NCBI GenBank assembly: GCA_026874595.1
Contig: CM049308.1
Coordinates: forward strand, 44,275,327-44,339,326
Source of the DNA: Sipunculus nudus
Taxonomy: Eukaryota > Annelida > Sipuncula > Golfingiida > Sipunculidae
Direction of reading: 5' to 3'
DNA length: 64,000 bases
Part shown: piece after piece, positions 24,407 to 33,345 of the stretch
Layout: every line of letters starts with the position of its first letter
Position numbering within the stretch: position 1 is the stretch's first letter
Position numbers and translations under genes: made by a program
Notes under the pieces: model-generated
Told to the model about the DNA's origin: nothing
What the model saw: the letters and a program-made list of their open reading frames with translations, nothing else
Databases searched by the model: none

Positions 24407-25995
24407 TATGCCCCCGCCACAAAGTGGCCGGGGCAAATAGTTTTACCACTGTCCGTCCTTCTGTCCTTCCGTCATTTTGTCATACCGAAATCAAACAGTT
24501 GTATGGACTTTTTTTTCGCAATGCCTGCAGATATTGGCCTGATTTTTGGTGTGTGAGCAGATAATGACCAGTTACAGATCGAGTTCGCATTTCGTCCAGG
24601 TTGACCTACTTTTGACCGTTTTACGGCTCCTAAACTTAGAAAATTTCATGAAAAATAGAAATTTTCATGACAAATACACATGTACGGACTTTTTTTCGCA
24701 ATGCCTGCAGATATTGGCCTGATTTTTGGTGTGTGGGCAAATAATGACCAGTTACAGGTCAAGTTTGCGTTTCGTCCCAGTTGACCGACTTTTGACCGTT
24801 TTACGGCTCCTTAACTTAGAAAATTTCATAAAAAATAGAAATTTTCATGACAAATACACATGTACGGACTTTTTTTTTCGCAATGCCTGCAGATATTGGC
24901 CTGATTTTTGGTGTGTGGGCAGATAATGACCAGTTACAGATCAAGTTTGCGTTTCGTTCCAGTTGACCTTCTTTTGACCGTTTTACAGCTCCTTAACTTA
25001 GAAAATTTCATGAAAAATAGAAATTTTCATGACAAATACATATGTACGGACTATTTTTCGCAATGCCTGCAGATATTGGCCTGATTTTTGGTGTGTGAGC
25101 AGATATAGACCAGTTACAGATCGAGTTTGCGTTTCCTCCCGGTTGACCTTCTTTTGATTTTTTTTTACGGCTCCTAAACATAGAAAATTTCAAGAAAAAT
25201 ATAAATTTTCATGACAAATGTACATGTACAGCCGTTTTAGCCCTCAGCTCATAGGCTGATGGGCTATTGTTGTCACCTAAGCTGTCCATCTGTCCGTCCG
25301 GAGTCTGTCCGTCCGGAGTCTGTCCATCCTGCGTCTGTTAACTTTTACCTTGTGAGCGGGATATATATTTCTCTAAAAGGATTCACAGTTGCAATTTTAT
25401 TTCATCAGTGAATATGTATATCGATAAAATCTTAGTCAAGTTCGAAGATGGGTGACCTTGACCCATTTTTCTACATTTTAGAGCTGATTATACAAAACCA
25501 CTCAAAAGCTTATATCTCAGGAGCCATATGGTGGATTGTTATGAAACATGGTACATACCTCTCCAATTTAAATTTATAACTGATTTTTAGCTTTTGCTAA
25601 TATCCTAGTTTCGCAATGCAGTGCTTACAGATACTGGCCTGATGTTTGGTCTGTGGGCGCATAATGACCACTTACAGATCAAGTTCGCGTTTCGTTCCAG
25701 TTCACCTATTTTTGACCATATGACAGATCCTGAACATAGAAAATTTCATGAAAGACAGAAATTTTTTTATGAAAAATGCACATGTATGGACTTTTTTCAC
25801 AATGCCTGCAGATACTGGCCTGATTTCAGGTGTGTTGCTTGATAATGACCCGTTACAGATCGTGTTTGCATTTTGCCCTTGTTGACCTACTTTTGACCAT
25901 ACGACACCTCCTGAACTTAAACATTTTTACAAAATTTAACAAATGTTTCTAATTTGTCCCAGGCGGGGGCATTCGTGTCGTTCCGACACATCTAG
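24407..25995 (+). mobile_element. Family C element with internal 180-bp tandem repeats
   Basis: The 5' end is TATGCCCCCGCC, folding with GTGGCCGGGGC. The 3' end has GGCGGGGGCAT (inverse of the 5' word), the hairpin GTGTCG-TTC-CGACAC at 25,975-25,989 and CTAG at 25,992-25,995 followed by T. The interior holds four tandem copies of a 177-185 bp unit (phrase ATGCCTGCAGATATTGGCC at 24,521, 24,698, 24,883 and 25,063) and diverged copies after 25,610. It is inserted within family A and hosts family E. Elements with a satellite core are known from bivalves (pearl-type); that link is inference. Confidence 0.75.
25238..25607 (+). mobile_element. Family E element (about 370 bp) nested in C
   Basis: It starts with TAGCCCTCAGC and folds with GGCTGATGGGCTA, followed by GTCCGTCC-type repeats. 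It ends with the small hairpin TAGC-TTTT-GCTA and CTAG followed by T. Family C text (TTCGCAATGC) resumes right after it. Confidence 0.6.
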
Positions 25996-26661
25996 TTTTA
26001 ATATGAATAAAAGCCATAAAACCAGGTACTTATGATCATTATTTAAATGTGTGAATTTTGTATAAATTTTGGATTCTCAACATCATTGTTTGGTGAAAAC
26101 TGAATAAATACCAGACATAGTGCGAATACTTTGCAAATGTATTTGAATACGACTATGAATATGTACTCCATTATAAAATTTCTTGCATAAGAATGGAAAT
26201 TCAGGTATAAATGAAAGTATGAATACCAGTGCAAATACTTTCAAAATGTATTCATGAATGCATTCATATATATATTCTTTATATTATTTTAATAATCATT
26301 TCAGTTGTATTTTATTTTTAAAAAATCATACGATTCTCTTATTATTTTTAATAAAAATTATATTTGGGACAATTTGTTATTATTTTTAATAAATAGTTAA
26401 ACTCTTATATTATATGTTCTGCTTATAAGTTATATGGCCAAGTCAAAATCTGTGTGACTATAGCACTCCATTTGTTAATAAAATAAATGAAATCAATCCT
26501 CTTCCCTGTCTCCAAAGATACCATCAAAATCATACATAAGCTAAACACCCACAACTCATAATAAAGCTTATATTTCCACACAAACAAGCATGTGCCTCAT
26601 TTCTAAATCATATTATTTTATCATATTTAACAGCTGAGCGCCGTGACCCATAGGTCCCTTG

Positions 26662-27554
26662 TTTAATGGTACTGTACCACACTGAATGTCTACATCACAC
26701 TTACAATCAGTATCTACTTTAACTGAATCAGGGTCAGTGTTTACACAATTTACAAAAGTAACATTATGTACAACATCTGATGTGCTATTTCTGTCATAAT
26801 ATAGTTTCAACATGTTAACATGGTACAGATGTTTCATCTGGTGTCAACAGTATGTAATTTAAATCACTGTCTTTCTAGTCAACAATGTAAGGACCAAAAT
26901 ACCTAGCTTGCAGAGGTTTGTCTGGGATGGGAAGTAAGGCAAGGACCTTTTCACCAGGCTCGAACGTCCTACTTACAGTGTGCTTGTCATACTTTGATTC
27001 ATTTCACTTTGTGCAGGTTTTAGATATGACTTTGCAATCTCACAAGCATTGTGTAGTTTAGAGTGAAAGTCTGAGACATACTGCAGTAAACTAGGAGAAT
27101 CAGGATTTTCACACGAGTTTTTCTTTAAGCAGTTTCAATGGAAGTTCAGTTCGAGGTCCATGTTCGAAAACTAGTTCAAAGGGACTGAAACCAAGGAGTC
27201 TTGAAAGGAGTCTCCGACAACAAACTGCAATAGGTGGATACCTTCATCCCAGTCTTTCTGTGTGACATAGCAATAGGTCCTAATCATGTTTTTTAATGTC
27301 TGGTGAAAACGCTCGAGGGCGCCCTGATTTTCAGGATGGTATGGCGAAGAGCTGTACTGTTTTATACCTAGCTCAAGCATACATTGCTGGAATAAGCCAG
27401 ACATAAAATTAGACCCTTGGTCAGACTGGACGGATTTAGGCCATCCAAGAGTTGTAAAAAAAATTGTCAGAGCTTTGACAACACTTTTGCAATTAATTTT
27501 GCGCAATGGTCTTGCCTCGGGGAACCTGGTAGATGTGCACATAATTGTCAGCAA
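26662..27554 (-). pseudogene. pol: Integrase catalytic core and GPY/F domain
   Basis: 27,171-27,554 is open and holds the second catalytic Asp (QSDQGSNF, 27,420-27,422) and the Glu 36 residues later (GALERFH, 27,312-27,314), the D,D35E signature that cuts and joins DNA. The chain then becomes frame-broken, but FEPGEKVLALLPIP and FGPYIV (26,882-26,899) show the GPY/F module typical of gypsy integrases. A final frame (26,613-26,837) reads MKHLYHVNMLKLYY and runs into the family A insertion at 26,661. It lies upstream of RT on the element strand, the Gmr1-like order. Confidence 0.8.
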
Positions 27555-27563
27555 GTATTCAAG

Positions 27564-28404
27564 TCAAGATTTTGTTTTTGGCAGTGGTCCAACACAGTCA
27601 ACAATTTGATGTTTGATGGCACACTCATCATCAGCGCATACATCAGGTGGTCGCCATTTACGCTTAAGCACTCCATTTTTAACATAGAAACATACTGGGT
27701 TCTGTGACAGTTCATCTTTAGAATCTGCCCTGGGAAACAGACATGAAATTTCATGGTCCTTATGCTTTTCCGCGATAAGTTCTGACCTTGAAAATGCTGT
27801 ATCCTGTACGGGCGAGTCTTTAGACGAGTCTCTAGTGACTCCCAGAGTGTTATTATCTGGACCATTATCCTCATGTGTGTTTTTGGCCATAGATCTAGTT
27901 ACAACACATGAATGATACAAACCAGGAATTTCCTGACTTTCCGGATCAGTGTCCTGATCAAGTGACAGCTTTTCTGTCACTATTGGCACAGGTTGTACTT
28001 TGTCATCTGCAACATCATTGCCTAGTAGCAACTGGATTCCCTTAAAGACTAAAGTACATGTAGTTCTTATGCCCACAGTTATATTTCCAGAAATCAAATC
28101 TGACTTTAAATGTATACTGTGAAGCGGAACTGAAGTGTGCTTGTCTGAAAACACACCAAATAACAAGTGCATGTGCACCAGTAAATTACCTATCAGAAAA
28201 TGGCAAAGTGTTTGCTAACATGAGAGTCTGGCCTGAACCAGTGTCCCTAAAAATTGTAATAGGGGTAGAATCTGAAAAACCACTTGAAAGTGATGCAAAA
28301 CCATCATGTATGAATGGCTCAAATAACTCCATTTCAGAGTCAGGAGAGGAATCTACTACCTCAGCTTCATCAAACAAAGAACTGACAATGACAGTGTCAG
28401 TCAT
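27564..28404 (-). pseudogene. pol: Protease (retropepsin), linker and start of integrase
   Basis: The first frame (28,186-28,404) carries FRDTGSGQT, with the catalytic Asp-Thr-Gly of aspartic proteases, followed by LPFSD. A frameshift near 28,180 leads to the second frame (27,564-28,178) with the flap-side motif GIQLLLGND near residue 47. After an acidic linker that frame has KNGVLKRKWRPP and KHQIV, then jumps straight to DCVGPLPKTKS, the strand holding the first catalytic Asp of integrase (27,597-27,599). In this family a zinc-binding HHCC domain of about 60 residues lies between those two phrases, so an in-frame deletion is likely. Confidence 0.75.
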
Positions 28405-28407
28405 AAA

Positions 28408-29436
28408 CTATTTTTCAGAGTCATTTAAGGAATCTACATCCTTTTTATCAATTAACTCCTCATGGGAATAAACAGAGGAATTTTCCTCAGCACAAACAAA
28501 CTTCTGTTTGTCATAAGAGGATCTGGCCTCATTTGAAAAAAACTCGCAAGAGTAAAAAAAATACTTAGACTTATTTAGAGAATACTCCTCGCAGGAGTCT
28601 TGAAAGGACCTAGCCTTATTATATTCCTCACAGGAATCAACTGAGGTTTTTACCCCGCAGTCTACGGATTCTTCTTTGGATTCAGACGGCACGTGGGCCT
28701 CCGTAGCATCAAACTCTTTATTAGAGTCAATAAAGGAGTTGTACACCTTATTTATATGAAAAGAGCTTGGCTCTTGTACAATGATATGCATAGATTTTGA
28801 AACCAAACCAGAAGATTTGCTATTTGGTTTATTCGCAAGCTTCCAGCAGTCAGATATTAGATGACCTTCCTTCTTGCAGTAATTACAGATTTTCTTTGAA
28901 AATGACCTGCCTTGGTTGGACTTAGACACAGTGGACATGGACTGAGATGTAGCAATGGACTTTGCTGAATTTTCAGGACTACTAGAACTGGGTGACTGCG
29001 CTGCTGTAAACTTCTTTTGACCATACTGATTAACATACTTGTTTGTGAATGACTGGTTTGATTTGCTAGTAATGGACATTTTGTGTGTTAATGAATAATG
29101 ATCAGCTAATTGAGCAGCAATGTCAAGTGTTTCAGGACTTTTCTCATCTAGAACATCTGCGTTAATGCAGCGCTTGAATTCTTCAAGCAAAATAAACTGG
29201 CGCAAATTGTCATAATTTTTCATTTCATTTTTAGAACTACACCAGCGATCAAACAACTGCTCTTTTGTCCTAGTAAATTCGATGTAGGTCTGTTCTCTGT
29301 GCATTTCCCAATTTCTGAAATTCTGGCGGTAAGCCTCCGGAACGAACTCATGACCTTTTAGAATTAACCGTTTTACCAGGTCATAGTCAGCAGCAGCTTC
29401 TACTGAAAGCTCCGTATAAAATTTTCCATAGGCCAT
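28408..29436 (-). CDS. gag: gag: SCAN-like capsid C-domain and CCHC zinc knuckle
   Basis: 342 codons. Residues about 25-110 (KGHEFVPEAYRQNFRNW, then QTYIEFTRTKEQLFDRWCS) resemble the SCAN domain, which is known to derive from the capsid C-terminal region of Gmr1-like gag. A CCHC knuckle (CX2CX4HX4C, CNYCKKEGHLISDC) is encoded at 28,846-28,887 and would bind the RNA genome. The tail after it is rich in Ser, Glu and Asp and repeats CEEY-like words. Upstream gag sequence exists in other frames, so the ATG at 29,436 is probably not the original start. It ends close to the protease frame. Confidence 0.8.
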   Translation of the reverse strand: MAYGKFYTELSVEAAADYDLVKRLILKGHEFVPEAYRQNFRNWEMHREQTYIEFTRTKEQLFDRWCSSKNEMKNYDNLRQFILLEEFKRCINADVLDEKSPETLDIAAQLADHYSLTHKMSITSKSNQSFTNKYVNQYGQKKFTAAQSPSSSSPENSAKSIATSQSMSTVSKSNQGRSFSKKICNYCKKEGHLISDCWKLANKPNSKSSGLVSKSMHIIVQEPSSFHINKVYNSFIDSNKEFDATEAHVPSESKEESVDCGVKTSVDSCEEYNKARSFQDSCEEYSLNKSKYFFYSCEFFSNEARSSYDKQKFVCAEENSSVYSHEELIDKKDVDSLNDSEK

Positions 29437-29439
29437 TTT

Positions 29440-29979
29440 AAATTGTCAGCTACCTTCTCAAAGTGTAAGATATATTTATCAACCTCTTTTTCTTGAAAAA
29501 GTGGGACAAGTCCAAAGTGTTTAGTAACATCAAAACTGAGTTGGGGCAGCACTCAGACTATATTCTAGTTTAAGTCTTTCTAACTCCAGTCGTTTTAACT
29601 TAATTTCTTTTTCTTTTTCTAGTCTTTCTCTTTCTAACCTTTCGTGTTCTTTCCTCTCTTCTCTTCGTTTTTTCTAATTCCCTCTCTTTTCTTTGTTTTT
29701 CTAATTCCCTCTCTTTTCTTTTTTTTCCCATTTCCCTCTCTTCTCTTTTTGTCTAATTCTAACTGATTTAATGCTAGCTCATGATGCATTTTTAACTTTT
29801 TTTAATTCTAATTGCATAGCAAGGCTGTCATTTTTTGATGTTTCACCTTCACTCTCTTCAATTAAACCTTTGCTAACTAGGTCTTGCATCATTTTAGCAA
29901 TGATATCAGGCTTTCTAAAAAGTTTTTTCACACTAAGCCCTAAGTGTTGTCCCAAATGCAACAACCGTTCCTTTGTCAA
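29440..29979 (-). pseudogene. gag: gag N-terminal part: KE-rich coiled coil, frameshifted
   Basis: Starts with MTKERLLHLGQHLG. After about 66 residues the frame shifts into a stretch rich in Lys, Glu, Arg and Leu (plus-strand pyrimidine tract at about 29,600-29,760), which would form a long charged coiled coil. A further segment with FGLVPLFQEKEVDKY leads to the capsid region in yet another frame. N-terminal charged helices before a SCAN-like capsid region are usual in Gmr1-like gag. At least two frameshifts separate it from the main gag frame. Confidence 0.65.
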
Positions 29980-30170
29980 CTGTTCAAGTTGATCAGGGTC
30001 GGGATCTCAGGTTTGAAATCTGCCATGTTAAGATGTTAAAACAGTAACAAAAAACCACTGAGATAAATCCTGAAAACAATGTATTGTAAACAGTATGTAA
30101 TCTTGTAAACAATGTATGATAAAACAATGTGTCTAGTTCAAGGCCTAATACATGTTCAAAACTATTAAGC

Positions 30171-30188
30171 ATCCTGGACGAGCCCCCA
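30171..30188 (-). other. Primer binding site, tRNA-Pro type
   Basis: On the minus strand, TGGGGGCTCGTCCAGGAT lies six bases (TAAAAT) inside the 5' LTR. It differs at one position from the tRNA-Pro primer site known from murine leukaemia virus-type retroviruses. A TGG start and 18-base length are as expected for LTR elements. The primer match comes from established knowledge of that site; the tRNA of this species is not in the window. Confidence 0.8.
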
Positions 30189-30194
30189 ATTTTA

Positions 30195-31036
30195 TGTTAC
30201 GGAACCTAATATCAACAGATAACGTATGCGTGATGAACATATATTTTGTAATGGAGATAAAAAAAATCAGATTCTGTAACACTAGGCAGCGTGTAATGTC
30301 TAGGGGAATGAATAAAGAAAGTTAATGTTTTTTTTTTGTTAAAAAATAACTATAATTTATTCTTAAAACGACCCTATCATTACAATACACTAAACCAATA
30401 CAATTACACAGTATAACAGCAGTATAAGAACAAATCAATACACTCTCACAGTAAAATAAGTGCACAGTACCTGGATAACACCATTGTCACAGCGATAAGT
30501 CCTTTAAAATGTATAAGCCGGATGAAAAGTTCACACAAATTTTCTCGGAGAATAATAGTCAAATGTAAAGCTCTTGTTACAATCCAGAAAGTAAACTGAA
30601 GACCAAATAAGATTCGTCACAAAATCCAGAAGAAAATCTATAATTGCCGCACTTATGGGAATAGGCCCTACAAACTGACATACACGCTTCTGTATCCGCT
30701 GGAATATTCTCTCACCTCCCTCTCGGCTCTAAATCACAGCCCCCTATTTATAACTTTTCACCTCCAGCCGAGAACCTTCCATTGCTCGAACATTCTAAAG
30801 AATCTAACACAGTACACACGTTCAAAGAACATACCAGAACAAAGAACGCTTTGTATCTAGGGTTCAACCAATACGAATTAAAGCGAGCCTGCTACATCCG
30901 GCCAGGCGAGGCCGCCACAACACGAGCTACGCGTGGCAAACAAACCAAACGCCAACAACACATGGAACATCCGTGTGCACAATAAAACAATCATCTGTAA
31001 GACCGTTGCACACAATAAAAAGGGGCACCTGTAACA
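30195..31036 (-). repeat. 5' LTR of the Gmr1-like element
   Basis: 842 bases, TGTTACGG to CTGTAACA, followed by CCCA. It matches the two 3' LTR copies throughout with scattered substitutions and small indels. The TATA box TATAAATAG is conserved on the minus strand at 30,744-30,752. Confidence 0.85.
30744..30752 (-). promoter_or_regulatory. LTR TATA box (TATAAATAG)
   Basis: Conserved in all three LTR copies, oriented toward the gag and pol genes; it would drive the genomic transcript of the element. Confidence 0.6.
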
Positions 31037-32140
31037 CCCACTAAAGGCAGTTTGCCTTGGCTCAGCTTTGCCACTACTGGCAGGCTTCCCTTCTGCCATG
31101 CATCCCCCCACCCCTTCCCCCAGATGGTGCATAAACTAGATGAATGTTATAATTTTCTGTATTTGATTCATTCTTATTCTAGGTTATACTACATTTAAGA
31201 TTTTGTATTGTACCACCAAGGTTACGATGGTTAAAGTGCACATTTAATGGTGTCCACAAAGTGGTGTATTGCTATGAAAGTGTAGATGTTCATCAGATAA
31301 GGCTTTCCTTACTTCAGAAGAGTAAAATCTTCACCTGGTGTAAAAAATTAACAATAATTCCAGGAATATATTATAGCTGAGATAGTAATCAGCGCAATGA
31401 TATTGTTTGTCCCTCATTCAACCAACAGTGTGTATACTTGTTTTAAAAAGATGTTTTGTTTTTATCAAATTTACTGAATCTTTTATTTTTGGTGAATAAA
31501 ACTTAGCATATACTGAAAACTCCAATGTACAAAATTTTTTAATAGTGATTCAAGGAATAATCTTGAAGATGCCATGTAGTGGCTTTATTTTCTTTTAAAT
31601 TCAGTTCAAACATTTGTGATTAAAAATAATAAAATATGTGTATGTATAATATGACCCGATGAGAGCTGATCTCTGGATAAATAAGTTTTGCAACTTACAA
31701 TTTTGATATTTTAACTTATATTTTCAGATTTGTTTATCACAAATTTATAAAACTTGTAAATAAAAGAAATGAATCTGATAAAAACTATAAATGGAAAAAG
31801 TGGATATGCTAAAAAAATAAGGCTTTAGTATAAACTTAAATGCATTATTCCCTTGAAAGTGAAATAAAGGTATTGTTCCATTCTGTCCGAGTGCCTGGCC
31901 ATCTGTAAATTTTTCATATGCAGCACAGTATCTCAAAACTTTTACTGGTTTTCTTCATGACAGTCTTGTCAGAGTATTAGTTTTGCAATCATGTATTTAG
32001 AACTTTACTATAACCAAGTAGGAGGACCCTTTCTTCTTAGCTCCTCATATGCTTATATATATGAATAACATTACAGTAGAATATTTTGCATTTGCTAAAA
32101 TTTCAAATTTCAGCTAAGCGCTGTGACCCATGGGTCCCTT
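31037..32140 (+). mobile_element. Family A element, 3' half
   Basis: Resumes from 14,203 after the retroelement, repeating the CCCA target. Text such as AGATGGTGCATAAACTAGATG is shared with 2,833-2,853. It ends with CAGCTAAGCG, a perfect GACCCATGGGTC and CCTT; the terminal G-T is replaced by AA. Confidence 0.8.
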
Positions 32141-32149
32141 AATTGTTTA

Positions 32150-32620
32150 CCGTCTGCACCTGTCTCTCGATAAATCCATTACTTCTTGGGTAGTGAGGCG
32201 ATAAAGTGGTGTGCGTGAAGCACCACTCACTGGCAAACTTCATAAACTGATGACTGTCAAATTGTGGGCCATTGACACTGAATAAAATTTCAGGGATTCC
32301 TTGCTCACTGAATATTTGTTTCAGGGATTTATAACTTTTCCACTAGTCGGCATACCTCCTATACGACGAACGATAGGAAATTTTGTGAAGTAGTCTGCCA
32401 ACAGCAAGTACTCAAGGGTGTCATAATGGAACAAGTCAACACGAAGTTTTACCCATGGTCCTTTCGGTATGTCATGTTGCAGTAGTGGTTCCGATTTTTG
32501 TGACTTGGCATCCTTTTGACATATGGAACCGAGGTGCGAAATGTGTAACTGTAAAAGGATATCAGATCTCATTACTGGAAGAATCACGATTCTTTCTCCT
32601 TTCATCAGGATTCAATTAAC
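32150..32620 (-). pseudogene. pol: Gypsy integrase remnant, catalytic Asp lost
   Basis: The frame at 32,321-32,605 reads HISHLG, then ICQKDAKSQKSEPLL, then VDLFHYDTLEYLLLADYFTKF, which is the zinc-binding start (most of it deleted) and the first core strand with its Asp. Further on the minus strand, PEILFSVNGPQFDSHQF is the second catalytic segment, with Val where the family has Asp. It belongs to a gypsy element different from the two described. Confidence 0.7.
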
Positions 32621-33345
32621 AACTGAAATTTCGTTACGATATAAACAAAAGGGGCGTAAATGCTTTGACGAGTCTATGAATCTTTCTGGCCTTCCGCGGA
32701 GACCAACAGTGCATTAATCTGACAGGGTTTTGTCCTTTAACGTTTTTCCCCGGATTTGCTCAAGTTTACCGGTTGTGAACTGAAGGTGTGCTACCCGTTT
32801 TGTCTAGTTTGATCTCTTCCCAGTTTTTGCTCGATAATCTTGAAAGACTATCTGCTATGATCATTTCTGGTCCAGGGCGTAGCCCTGTAGCTGTAGATAT
32901 AGCCTCTGCAACCTGGGTGGTTCAGGTTCTTTAAGTGTATCATTTCGGGGGGGGGGGGGGGGGGAGGGGGTTATGGTCCGTTTTAAAGGTAAAGTGCTTA
33001 CCATACATGAAGTTGTGTAATTTCTAACGCCGAATACGACAGCAAGCGCTTCCCCCTCGATGTTTGCATATCTTTGTCAGCACTCTGGCGACTTTTAGAA
33101 GCAAACGCACCATGTCTATCATGCTGCACAAGAGCTGCTCCAAGGCCGGTAGGCGGAGCGTCAATATAAATGGTAGTCTCTCAGTTTGGGCTGAAATAGG
33201 CCGACGTTGTACTCTCGCATAATAGCGTTTGATTTTGTCAGACTTTCTGTTGGTCCATTCAGAGTCCGTTGTGATTAATTCTCTGAGAGGTGCTGTATGT
33301 GCTGATAAGTTCGAATGAAAGGTCCCATATATATGTTGCTAAACC
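32621..33345 (-). pseudogene. pol: Gypsy RNase H remnant
   Basis: On the minus strand TTIYIDAPPTGLGAALVQHD and, in another frame, ANIEGEALAVVFGV are recognisable as RNase H segments, with stops and frame changes. A G18 run sits at 32,947-32,964. It is continuous with the integrase remnant in the usual RNase H-integrase order. Confidence 0.6.

Larger units (their letters stand above)
22480..26661 (+). mobile_element. Family A element inside the retroelement, itself hosting C and E
   Basis: It starts with TAGCTCAGCTGACTATAAGT directly after TGAGTTTT in the integrase-RT linker. It ends with CAGCTGAGC, a GACCCATAGGTC hairpin and CTTG at 26,658-26,661. Another A-like interior repeats at 23,290-23,830. 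The C element at 24,407-25,995 is nested in it. Coding of the host retroelement resumes on both sides, so the insertion was precise. Confidence 0.75.
18964..31036 (-). mobile_element. Gmr1-like Ty3/gypsy LTR retrotransposon, inactive, nested insertions
   Basis: Both ends are TGTTA...TAACA LTRs. Target duplication CCCA is seen at 31,037-31,040 and 18,960-18,963 (also 14,200-14,203 in the duplicate). On the minus strand the order is LTR, primer site, gag, protease, integrase, RT, RNase H, polypurine tract, LTR. Integrase upstream of RT is the diagnostic order of Gmr1-like elements and differs from ordinary gypsy elements. Taking out the insertions at 22,480-26,661 and 20,470-21,620 leaves about 6.7 kb. 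Frameshifts, stops and a missing integrase zinc region show it is dead. The 5' and 3' LTRs agree at roughly nine bases in ten by eye, so the insertion is old. Confidence 0.85.
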
